Of a stretch of DNA of 14,253 nt, positions 1 to 6,217 are shown in pieces. Source of the DNA: Planctomycetota bacterium (GTDB lineage: Bacteria; Planctomycetota; PUPC01; JACPCR01); assembly GCA_030740295.1 (NCBI GenBank), contig JASLXP010000960.1:1-14253 (forward strand), given 5' to 3'. The translations under genes and the position numbers were made by a program. Positions within the stretch are counted from its first letter, which is position 1; every line of letters begins with the position of its first letter. The notes beneath the pieces were generated by a model. That model did no database searches and was not told the DNA's origin. It saw only the letters and a list, made by a program, of their open reading frames with translations.

Positions 1-155
1 GAGATACACGCGACCTCATCCTCCGGGCCCGAATGTTTACCCGCTTCGGAGGAAGTGTCATTAACCCGGATCTCGATGACCTGATTACGAAACTCATTGC
101 CACCGATGGCAATCTGACCCTGCAGGGAATTATTAGTCTTACATTCTTTGGATAG
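1..155 (+). CDS. C-terminal end of an unrecognised protein (5' end outside window)
   Basis: An open frame enters from the left edge (first complete codon at base 3) and runs to a TAG at 153-155, giving about 50 residues with no internal stop. The tail contains the segments RARMFTRFGGSVINPDLDD and LTLQGIISLTFFG. It looks like ordinary protein, with alternating hydrophobic and polar residues and a beta-strand-like ending. I do not recognise the family; the 'GG.v.NPdld' pattern followed by a final hydrophobic strand is loosely reminiscent of the C-termini of large AsmA/TamB-like envelope proteins, but that is only an impression. An internal ATG at 33 would give a 40-codon ORF, but the frame is equally good upstream of it, so a truncated longer gene is more likely. 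Confidence 0.55.
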   Translation, partial: DTRDLILRARMFTRFGGSVINPDLDDLITKLIATDGNLTLQGIISLTFFG

Positions 156-166
156 AGGGGAAGACT

Positions 167-194
167 TTAGACCTTAGACCTTAGACCTTAGACC
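167..194. repeat. Heptamer tandem repeat, TTAGACC x4
   Basis: Four perfect consecutive copies of TTAGACC occupy 167-173, 174-180, 181-187 and 188-194, with degenerate flanks (AGACT before, TAAGAG after). The array starts 12 bp after the stop of the left-edge gene. A 7-bp period is not a coding period. It shares the intergenic stretch 156-390 with a second, different heptamer array at 321-345. The rest of that stretch is purine-rich, and I see no clear promoter in it. Slipped-strand expansion is the usual origin of such arrays. Confidence 0.9.
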
Positions 195-320
195 TAAGAG
201 CAAGGAAGGCACAGACCACAACCGCTCGAGCAGCGTCGCGAAACGGAGTGGAGCAGGCAGCTCTCTCAGCTACAGAGACCAACCGAAGCCAAAGAGAAAA
301 CCGGCAATCCAAGACCAAAC

Positions 321-345
321 TTACTCATTACTCATTACTCATTAC
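321..345. repeat. Heptamer tandem repeat, TTACTCA x3 plus partial
   Basis: Three perfect copies of TTACTCA (321-327, 328-334, 335-341) are followed by a partial TTAC (342-345). The array ends 45 bp upstream of the start codon at 391. Degenerate ATTACT words continue downstream (around 359-364 and 369-374), suggesting decay of a longer array. The unit differs from TTAGACC at 167-194 but has the same length and the same TTA opening. Confidence 0.88.
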
Positions 346-390
346 GCGCTGAACCCCATTACTTGAGATTACTGTCCACGGAGACAACCC

Positions 391-1389
391 ATGTCCCTTT
401 CATCCACCACCCCATACTCTGACCCCGGCATGCTCGGGGGAGGCGTACGCGAGCAGCGGGCGATCATGAATCACCTGTTGTCCGAAGGATTCCGGTCTGC
501 CTCGCAGTCAGCGAATACTGACCAGGCTGCAAGAGCCTTTAGCGGGGGAAACGTCGATAACGACCAGACCCAGGCCGAAGACATCACGCAGACCGTCGTG
601 ACCAACAACAGGCAGCAGATCACCATTCAGGCTGTCCAGGCCACGAATGCGAACGCGGCCAACTTTGATTTCAACTACCTGCAGCGATACATCGCCGGCG
701 CCAACGCGGAAGACTACCTCGCGAAGGCCGGCTCCCAGATCGCACAGGATCAGAATGGCGCGCAGGACGCGCTGGCCAAATTGAATGACTTCGCCGGCGT
801 AGATAGCGATGCCGAAAACGATATCAACCAGCGCTCCGACACGATCCAACAGTTCGATATCGACCTCTCGGCAACGGTCAGCAATACGACCATCGCCAAC
901 GAGATCGGCAACGCGTTCAATCAGGCAAGATACCGCGAGATCGAAGGCAGCCTCGGAGACCTCGAAGCCCAGGCCGTCTTCGCCCACGGACAGCGCCAGG
1001 GCAGCGCTGCAAACCCCGTCACCCAGCGCGCCATCGCCGATGGCGGAGTCGCAGACAACGACATCACCCAGGACAACGGAATCACTTCTTCGAACAACCG
1101 CGTCGATCTCCTCGGCAGCTTCGACCTGAGCAAGTTCGAGATCGGCAACCTGTCGCCGCGCTCCACCAGAGTGGTAGGCGCCATGAACGCCAATCCCAAC
1201 CACATCATCTCCGCCGTGAGCAAGAGCAACGCCAGCCAGGATCAAAATCACCTGATGGATGCTGGAGCCGGAGAGGATGAAGGAGTTGTCATCACCGAGA
1301 ACAACGGCCGCGCCAAGAACACTGGCAACGCCTCGATGGATAATACTGAATCCACCACCGTGACGAATTCGGTGAGCCTGCTGATATAG
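391..1389 (+). CDS. Orphan Asn/Gln/Asp-rich protein without Cys or Trp
   Basis: This 332-residue protein belongs to no family I recognise. It is rich in Asn, Asp, Gln, Ala, Ser and Thr, has very few Lys, and contains no Cys or Trp. There is no signal peptide or membrane segment. A recurring word, DITQ followed by Asn-rich sequence, appears near residue 65 (EDITQTVVTNN) and near 230 (NDITQDNGITSSNN), hinting at internal duplication. The middle (about 95-210) could form amphipathic helices (YLQRYIAG, FNQARYREIEGSLGDLEAQ). The composition suits a self-assembling, filamentous or low-hydrophobicity structural protein, but this is inference. The start is supported by GGAG at 380-383, seven bases before the ATG. 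A long antisense ORF overlaps it, but that one is Arg/Val/Gly-rich and runs into the neighbouring oxidoreductase gene, so the plus-strand reading is preferred. Confidence 0.7.
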   Translation: MSLSSTTPYSDPGMLGGGVREQRAIMNHLLSEGFRSASQSANTDQAARAFSGGNVDNDQTQAEDITQTVVTNNRQQITIQAVQATNANAANFDFNYLQRYIAGANAEDYLAKAGSQIAQDQNGAQDALAKLNDFAGVDSDAENDINQRSDTIQQFDIDLSATVSNTTIANEIGNAFNQARYREIEGSLGDLEAQAVFAHGQRQGSAANPVTQRAIADGGVADNDITQDNGITSSNNRVDLLGSFDLSKFEIGNLSPRSTRVVGAMNANPNHIISAVSKSNASQDQNHLMDAGAGEDEGVVITENNGRAKNTGNASMDNTESTTVTNSVSLLI

Positions 1390-1448
1390 AGGTGGTTCAC
1401 ACTTCCGCCTCTTGACCCGGTGCCTGTCCCAGTTGCGTTCACCACCAA

Positions 1449-2414
1449 TCAAGAAGCCCTTTCGAAGATTTCCAACTGCATTTGCAGGTTGGCGGCTGCC
1501 TCGTCGCCGGTCACGTATGGGCGGTCGGCCTCGCCGTTGGCCCAGTCGATGAAGCCTTCGATGGATGCCTTCATGAAGTCTTCGAACTGCCATTCCTGTT
1601 CGCCGTGCTTGAAGTATGTATGAAACATCCCTTCGTCGTCCGCGCGGGCCGCATAGTCCACAACAAAATCATTCGCACCGAGTCTTCGAATGACCTCGCC
1701 GCCTGGCGGAGGTGTGAGTTGGAAGTTCACCTCGCACGGGCTGCCATTTTCTGAATTCACGGTGAAGGTTGCGTATGTGCCGCCCTCTCCTACCCGGCAG
1801 TCGATAGATTCTTTCACGAGAGTGGGATTGGTGACCAGCTTCATCACCACACTCAAGGCATGCGGGCCGAGGTCATTCCAGAACCATTCTTTCGGGTGGT
1901 CGCGGCCTGGTCGCGGGGTCCATTGCATTGAGAATTTCTCAGGCGCACCCAATTCAACACCGGTGACCTCTTTGAAGATATCTCGATATGCATCGCCGCA
2001 GGTGGCGAATTGCAGGTTGCATGCGAAGGGGCGGGTGCGGCTTTGCGCTTCGGCGATTCGCTGCAGGTCGGCTTCATGCTCTTTCAGGCTCTTGCCAGGC
2101 AGCCAGTGGAGTGGCTTTTCGCAGAGGACCTGGCACCCGGCCTCCAGGCAGAGAATGATGTGATCCGCATGAAGGTGAGGGGGCGTGCAGATGGAGACCA
2201 TGTCCGGGGTCTCCTGTTGGAGCATTTCGCTGATGCCGATATATGCCTTGCCATCGAACGGGAAGATTTCGCGAAGCCCGTCGGCCGCTGCCGCGCAGGT
2301 TTCTTCGCTTGTACCGGCGAGGGCGACGACTTCACATCCCGCCAGGTGAAACCATTTGGCATGGTGTTTACCAACGCCGCTCGCGCCAAGGATGGCCACT
2401 TTGCGTTTGCTCAT
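1449..2414 (-). CDS. Gfo/Idh/MocA family NAD(P)-dependent oxidoreductase
   Basis: This 321-residue protein has the two-domain layout of Gfo/Idh/MocA sugar or cyclitol dehydrogenases. The N-terminal Rossmann fold carries the dinucleotide loop GASGVG (residues 10-15), followed by SICTPPHLHADH (74-85) and the family's EKP motif (99-101), whose Lys is normally catalytic. The C-terminal alpha/beta domain has DLGPHALSVVMKL (181-193), where the conserved Asp and His usually sit near the substrate. At 321 residues it is slightly short for the family. The substrate is unknown. Its ATG directly follows the TGA of the HD-GYP gene (TGAATG). The nearest Shine-Dalgarno sequence, AGGAGG, lies inside that gene about 11 bases upstream, so translation is probably coupled. 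It converges with the orphan gene at 391-1389, with 59 bp between them and no convincing terminator. Confidence 0.92.
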   Translation of the reverse strand: MSKRKVAILGASGVGKHHAKWFHLAGCEVVALAGTSEETCAAAADGLREIFPFDGKAYIGISEMLQQETPDMVSICTPPHLHADHIILCLEAGCQVLCEKPLHWLPGKSLKEHEADLQRIAEAQSRTRPFACNLQFATCGDAYRDIFKEVTGVELGAPEKFSMQWTPRPGRDHPKEWFWNDLGPHALSVVMKLVTNPTLVKESIDCRVGEGGTYATFTVNSENGSPCEVNFQLTPPPGGEVIRRLGANDFVVDYAARADDEGMFHTYFKHGEQEWQFEDFMKASIEGFIDWANGEADRPYVTGDEAAANLQMQLEIFERAS

Positions 2415-3611
2415 TCAGGCATCCGCCTCCTGGTCCGTATCTGTCAGCCTGGCCTTTGCGTCGATGAAATCGTCCAGTGATTTGAGAAATGCTTCGACTA
2501 CTGTCGGGCAGAAATGGGTGCCGGTGGATTCAACGATGATGTCCTTCGCCTTCTCCACAGGCATTTCCGGTTTGTAAACACGTTTGGACACGAGAGCGTC
2601 GAACACATCTGCAACGGCCACGATTCGGCCGAAGATGGATATCTCTTCCCCTTTGAGGCCGTTCGGGTAGCCCTTTCCATCCATCTTTTCGTGATGGGTC
2701 AGGGCGATCAGCTTAGCCACGTGAATGTACTCCGAATCTCCTTCAAGGATCGATGCGCCGATCGTCGTATGCGTCTTCATGATTTCATACTCCTCATCCG
2801 TCAGCTTCCCCGGCTTCTGAAGGATGTTGTCCGGGATGCCGATCTTGCCGACGTCATGAAGTGGGCTGGCGTAGCGGATGGAGTCCACATCCTCCGCGGA
2901 GAAGCCCATCCTGTCGGACAGAATGCTGGAGTACTCACTGATACGACGAACGTGCTCGCCGGTCTCGTTATCCCGTGCCTCGGCAGCCATGGAAAGACAG
3001 AACACCGTATCAAGGTACGAACGCTTCACCTTGTCGATCAGGCGTGCATTTTCGATGGCGGCCATCGCCTGCGACGCAATTGACAAAAGGAGCGGCTCGT
3101 ATTCCTCGTTGAAAGAGATGACCTCATCGGTGGCCGACATGGCGTTCAGCAGGCAGAGCACGCCAGCCACTTCGCTCCCGCGGTCGAGCATGGGCACCAG
3201 CAGCATGGACCTGGAGCGGTAGTTATTCATGTCATCAAAGGTGGAGGAAAAGCGGTATTCCACCTCCTCGCCCAGCTTATAGACATCATCGATATTCAGA
3301 GTGAGACCGGTATTGGCCACATAGCCCGCCAGGCTGGTGTTTGTGATATCAATCTCGTGTTTTTGGAATGAAGCGCGTGTGGTCTGGCTGTCACCAAGCC
3401 GGGCATCGAGGGTGCCGTTCTGGGCAACGGTGAAGGTCAGCTTGTTCCCATTGACAAGATAGAGACTGCCGCCGTCGGCGCGGGCGAGGGTACGCGCTTC
3501 CTGAACGATGAGCTCCAGGAGCGATTGCAGATCGTGCTCCAGGGTCAGCGAGATGCCGATGCGGTTCAGATGCTGAATTTGCTCCTGCAGGGGCAGGATA
3601 GGTGCGGCCAT
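2415..3611 (-). CDS. GAF / HD-GYP protein, probable cyclic-di-GMP phosphodiesterase
   Basis: This 398-residue soluble protein has an N-terminal GAF domain (about 20-190) and a C-terminal HD-GYP domain (about 197-385). HD-GYP landmarks are intact: H220 in TGEHVRRIS, LHDVGKIGIP (251-260) with the His-Asp pair at 252-253, H281, HHEKMDGKGYP (306-316) including the GYP triad, D335 in VAVADVFDAL, and THFCP (365-369). HD-GYP enzymes use a di- or tri-metal centre to linearise cyclic-di-GMP to pGpG or GMP. With all ligands present, activity is expected. The GAF domain probably senses a small molecule and controls the output. There is no receiver domain or membrane segment, so the protein should be cytoplasmic. 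The start is fixed by a strong AGGAGGA at 3617-3623. It is followed without a gap by a Gfo/Idh/MocA gene, forming a two-gene unit. Confidence 0.94.
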   Translation of the reverse strand: MAAPILPLQEQIQHLNRIGISLTLEHDLQSLLELIVQEARTLARADGGSLYLVNGNKLTFTVAQNGTLDARLGDSQTTRASFQKHEIDITNTSLAGYVANTGLTLNIDDVYKLGEEVEYRFSSTFDDMNNYRSRSMLLVPMLDRGSEVAGVLCLLNAMSATDEVISFNEEYEPLLLSIASQAMAAIENARLIDKVKRSYLDTVFCLSMAAEARDNETGEHVRRISEYSSILSDRMGFSAEDVDSIRYASPLHDVGKIGIPDNILQKPGKLTDEEYEIMKTHTTIGASILEGDSEYIHVAKLIALTHHEKMDGKGYPNGLKGEEISIFGRIVAVADVFDALVSKRVYKPEMPVEKAKDIIVESTGTHFCPTVVEAFLKSLDDFIDAKARLTDTDQEADA

Positions 3612-3616
3612 TGATT

Positions 3617-3623
3617 TCCTCCT
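3617..3623 (-). promoter_or_regulatory. Strong Shine-Dalgarno sequence of the HD-GYP gene
   Basis: On the minus strand, AGGAGGA is followed by five bases and then the ATG at 3611-3609. It is among the strongest ribosome binding sites in the window and decides the start of the HD-GYP gene. Confidence 0.8.
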
Positions 3624-3670
3624 CAGGCGATGGCCGCGAGTCTAGCAGGACAGTTACTCCGGTTCAAAAG

Positions 3671-3736
3671 TTGAGTGGCGCAGGTTCTGAAGCTGCGACC
3701 GGCAGGATGGAAATCCCGCCCCGCACTGCCGCTCAA
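3671..3736 (-). other. Foldable element between the TPR and HD-GYP genes (possible weak terminator)
   Basis: Nested inverted repeats overlap the stop codon of the TPR gene. The outer arms, 3728-3736 and 3671-3679 (TTGAGCGGC and GCCACTCAA on the minus strand), pair 8 of 9. Inside them, 3701-3720 forms an eight-pair hairpin on the minus-strand transcript (GGCGGGAT, loop TTCC, ATCCTGCC) with one G-U wobble. A short GCAG/CTGC stem lies between. A four-T run follows the outer stem. This could be a transcription terminator or a 3'-end processing or stability structure. The T run is too short for a confident intrinsic terminator. Confidence 0.35.
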
Positions 3737-4875
3737 TTCGGGGGAGCAAAGCCGATCGCCTTCCTGCCATATTCCGTTGCCGGGTATTTGTCCTTGACTT
3801 CTTTGAACAATTGAAGGGATCGTGCCCTGAGTTCTTTCTTTCTCGCCCTGTCGGCCTTCTCGTTCTTGAAGAGATGGTCAAAGCACTCGGCCGCGCCGAA
3901 GAGCGCCCGGGCGTCTTCCTTTTCCTGGCCCTGCCCGTAAAGGATGGAGGTGCGAAGGAAGGAGAGTGCCGCGTCTTCATACTTTCCATTCAGCTTCATG
4001 TAATCGCCGATGCCGTTGTAGGCAATGGCCATGCCCGCAGGATACTTGGCCAGCTTGCAGTAATTGATCAGTTCCTGGTATTTCGCGACGGCCTCTGCCC
4101 CCTTGTTGGATGCGAGAAGATTCTTGCCAATGCCTCTGTAAGAACGTGCAAGCACGCTACGGAACTTCTTCTGGTCGGATTGCTTCATCAGCCGGACGGA
4201 TTTGATGATCGTGCCGTAGGCTTTGGCCGCTCCGGCATGGTCGCCCCTGGCCTCCAGCACTTCGGCCTCCCCTTCACGGGACCGCATGGTCCAGACTTCA
4301 CCAAATTTGGTGAGGCTCTTAAAGGATGCCTGAGCCTTGCCGAAGTTATCGGCCCCGCCAAGCTTGGTGTGGCTGATGGCGATCGCTTCAATTGCCTGAG
4401 GAATGTAGAAATTATCAGGGTGGTCTTTCATATAGAGTTGGTAGGCCCTGATTGCATCCGCATAACTGCCCTTGGCCTGATATGCGACGCCGATGTGAAA
4501 TTTGCCGTGCGGCTGAACCCACGGACGCACCTTGGGTTCCGCCATGCCCACCTTGATACGGCGCACGGCTTCGTCGAAATCGCCGGTCTTGATTCTGCCC
4601 AGCCCCTGGCGATATTTAATGGGAATATCAGCGTAGCTGATTTTCTTTACATGGTAGGCCGGCAGGCCCTGCTCCACGACTTTCCCTGAACCAGGCGCCT
4701 TTGCCAGGTATGAAACTTTCAGGTAGGTGGCCTTGGTAATCTCAATGTTCCCGATGGTGGTGCCCGCAAAAGTGTCGATAGAGTCTTTGAACTGCTGCTT
4801 TTTTGTCTCGCCTCGGGCCGAATCAAACGTGAAGGCTGCAAGGAAAAACGCGGAAGCGAGTTTCATTGTTCGCAT
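3733..4875 (-). CDS. Secreted tetratricopeptide-repeat protein
   Basis: This 380-residue protein starts with a short signal peptide: a basic MRTMK start, a hydrophobic LASAFFLAAF core, and a likely cleavage after SARG (residue 22). Residues about 34-82 form a compact beta-rich module ending in AYHVKKISY (73-81). It resembles the small modules of planctomycete-type secreted proteins that begin 'DtI.l.nG...' and end 'V..I.Y'. From about 85 to the end there are TPR-like helical pairs, for example YRQGLGRIKTGDFDEAVRRI (88-107), IGVAYQAKGSYADAIRAYQL (128-147), YNGIGDYMKLNGKYEDAALS (286-305) and LFGAAECFDHLFKNEKADRA (325-344). It is probably a periplasmic scaffold, and its partner is unknown. Two in-frame ATGs (4875 and 4866) are possible. 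Neither has a good Shine-Dalgarno sequence, so the start is uncertain by three codons. Confidence 0.85.
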   Translation of the reverse strand: MRTMKLASAFFLAAFTFDSARGETKKQQFKDSIDTFAGTTIGNIEITKATYLKVSYLAKAPGSGKVVEQGLPAYHVKKISYADIPIKYRQGLGRIKTGDFDEAVRRIKVGMAEPKVRPWVQPHGKFHIGVAYQAKGSYADAIRAYQLYMKDHPDNFYIPQAIEAIAISHTKLGGADNFGKAQASFKSLTKFGEVWTMRSREGEAEVLEARGDHAGAAKAYGTIIKSVRLMKQSDQKKFRSVLARSYRGIGKNLLASNKGAEAVAKYQELINYCKLAKYPAGMAIAYNGIGDYMKLNGKYEDAALSFLRTSILYGQGQEKEDARALFGAAECFDHLFKNEKADRARKKELRARSLQLFKEVKDKYPATEYGRKAIGFAPPN

Positions 4876-5001
4876 AGTGTGGTCTCAAATGGTTGAAATG
4901 TTGCCTGAGTTGTTACCAGAGCAGTTTTATGGCTGTGCCCTCCAACTCTCAAGGACAGAAAATTATCCAGAGTGCTCCGGATTGTTCAAACGTGATGGTC
5001 G

Positions 5002-5007
5002 AGGAGG
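5002..5007 (+). promoter_or_regulatory. Strong Shine-Dalgarno sequence upstream of a 39-codon small ORF
   Basis: AGGAGG, within GAGGAGGAATC, sits four bases before an ATG at 5012. It lies in the 256-bp divergent intergenic region 4876-5131 and is too far (about 125 bases) from the kinase start to serve it directly. It therefore points to translation of the small ORF. I see no convincing promoter in this intergenic region. Confidence 0.6.
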
Positions 5008-5011
5008 AATC

Positions 5012-5131
5012 ATGGAATGGGGAGCAGGCATGCAAGCAGCGACGAAACCGCCTCTGCTTGCCTTTCGGGTTTTAGTGGGCAAAATGCTCGCCGACCGCGG
5101 GATAGCCGCTCCACGAAAACAAGGCCGTTAG
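5012..5131 (+). CDS. Small ORF (39 aa), candidate leader peptide of the kinase gene
   Basis: The ORF runs from ATG at 5012 to TAG at 5129-5131 and encodes 39 residues beginning MEWGAGMQAATK and ending IAAPRKQGR. It is basic, with a hydrophobic centre (PPLLAFRVLVGKML), and I do not recognise it. Three things support it. AGGAGG lies four bases upstream. Its stop is immediately followed by the kinase ATG (TAGATG) in the same frame. The kinase's own Shine-Dalgarno is weak (AAGG at 5121-5124). This arrangement fits translational coupling or a leader peptide. A perfect 8-bp inverted repeat inside it (5032-5061) could be involved. It may instead be a chance ORF in a 5' untranslated region. The coincidence of a strong ribosome site and an abutting stop is the argument for it, since no homologue could be checked. 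Confidence 0.45.
   Translation: MEWGAGMQAATKPPLLAFRVLVGKMLADRGIAAPRKQGR
5032..5061 (+). other. Hairpin inside the kinase leader region
   Basis: GCAAGCAG (5032-5039) and CTGCTTGC (5054-5061) are perfect inverted repeats of 8 bp around a 14-base loop. The second arm is followed by CTTTCGGGTTTT, which is only moderately T-rich. The hairpin lies within the small ORF at 5012-5131 and about 70 bases before the kinase start. It could be an attenuator or a structure affecting ribosome reinitiation. It is too weak to be called an intrinsic terminator. Confidence 0.35.
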
Positions 5132-6211
5132 ATGATCATCAACTGTCCCAGTTGCAAGCAGAAGCTGAAGGTGAGTGATGAGCAACAGGGGAAGGTGGTT
5201 AAGTGTCCTCATTGCCAATCGCAGATGAAGGTGCCTCAGACTTCTGCGCCGCCCGCGCCTCCACCGCCTTCTCCCGATCCGGTAAAATCCACCCCGACCA
5301 GAGCCGGCCAATCCGGCAACCCGCAGGGAAAAGAGCTCGGAGGTTACGATCTGATGGCCAAGCTCGGGGAAGGAGGCATGGCGAGAGTATTCAGAGCAAA
5401 TCGTAAGTCCGATGGCCAGGTCGTCGCCCTCAAAGTGCTCAGAGGGTCGTTGGCTTCGCAGCCTGATGCGGTCAAGGATTTCTTAATCGAGGCCAAGGCC
5501 GCGTCTGCTCTGAAACACCCTTATCTGCCCGAATTCTTCGACGCAGGCGAGGCGGACGGTCATCATTTCATAGCGATGGAGCTCATCAGCGGCGCGACCC
5601 TCCAAAAAGTCATCGAAAAACAGGGCGAGATTCCCGAAAACGGCGCGCTTACCATCGCGAAATATGTGACTGAGATTCTCTGCTTTGCCTGGCAGCGCAA
5701 AGTCATCCATCGCGATATTAAACCGGAAAACCTGATGGTCCAGCCCGACCTCAGCCTTAAGCTCATGGATATGGGCCTCGCCAAAGCCGCCGGAGACAAT
5801 AAGGCCACGGCAGGCGAAGGCGGCGGCATTATCGGCACGCCCATGTATGCCTCGCCCGAGCAGATTCGTGGACAGAAGGATTTGGATTGCCGTTCTGATA
5901 TCTACTCACTTGGCCTCACCATCTATCACGCAGTTACCGGCGAGTTGCCGTACGACGCCACCACATCGGCGATGGTCATGGCCAAACAGCTCAACGAAGA
6001 GCTCCCCGACCCGCGGCAGAAGAATTCCGATCTGTCACTCAACTTGACGATGATGATCAAGAAGATGACTGAAAAGGACCGCGACCGACGCTACCAGACC
6101 CCGGAAGACTTGATGGCGGCCATAGAGAACTGCAGGCAGCGCCTGATCGACCGGCAGGCGAATCCAACCCCGGAGGAGAAGCCGAAGAAGAAGGGGCTTT
6201 TCAAGAGGTAG
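5132..6211 (+). CDS. Cytoplasmic Ser/Thr protein kinase with N-terminal zinc ribbon
   Basis: This 359-residue Hanks-type kinase opens with a zinc ribbon, CPSC (5-8) and CPHC (25-28), followed by a Pro-rich linker (about 36-60). The kinase domain covers about 72-340. It has a glycine loop LGEGGMARVF (78-87), the ATP-anchoring Lys in ALKVL (K101), the alpha-C Glu (E120), the catalytic loop HRDIKPEN (193-200), and a metal-binding DMG (213-215) in place of the usual DFG. It also has GTPMYASPE (235-243) and SDIYSLG (255-261). All residues needed for phosphotransfer are present. It ends in a basic KPKKKGLFKR and has no transmembrane helix or PASTA/sensor domain, so it is soluble. The zinc ribbon may serve as the partner- or nucleic-acid-binding input. 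TAG directly precedes the ATG, fixing the earliest start. It converges with the next gene, only 6 bp apart. The target is unknown. Confidence 0.95.
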   Translation: MIINCPSCKQKLKVSDEQQGKVVKCPHCQSQMKVPQTSAPPAPPPPSPDPVKSTPTRAGQSGNPQGKELGGYDLMAKLGEGGMARVFRANRKSDGQVVALKVLRGSLASQPDAVKDFLIEAKAASALKHPYLPEFFDAGEADGHHFIAMELISGATLQKVIEKQGEIPENGALTIAKYVTEILCFAWQRKVIHRDIKPENLMVQPDLSLKLMDMGLAKAAGDNKATAGEGGGIIGTPMYASPEQIRGQKDLDCRSDIYSLGLTIYHAVTGELPYDATTSAMVMAKQLNEELPDPRQKNSDLSLNLTMMIKKMTEKDRDRRYQTPEDLMAAIENCRQRLIDRQANPTPEEKPKKKGLFKR

Positions 6212-6217
6212 GCCACC

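Noticed and set aside
167..345. CRISPR array
   Set aside because: The repeats are 7 bp, contiguous and without spacers, and there are no cas genes.
1390..1448. GGTGGT/ACCACC inverted repeat between convergent genes, considered as a terminator
   Set aside because: The stem is only 6 bp with a loop of over 40 bases and no T-run.
508..1593. Long antisense ORF (361 aa, minus strand) opposite the orphan gene
   Set aside because: It overlaps the well-supported oxidoreductase gene at 1449-2414, is Arg/Val/Gly-rich with no domain, and has no ribosome site. It looks like a shadow of the plus-strand frame.
3811..4689. 292-aa plus-strand ORF opposite the TPR gene
   Set aside because: It lies entirely within the TPR gene on the other strand and has no recognisable motif. 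The TPR frame has a signal peptide and repeats.
4727..5011. N-terminal extension of the 39-codon small ORF in the same frame
   Set aside because: It would overlap the start of the TPR gene and ignores the strong AGGAGG at 5002-5007 that points to the ATG at 5012.
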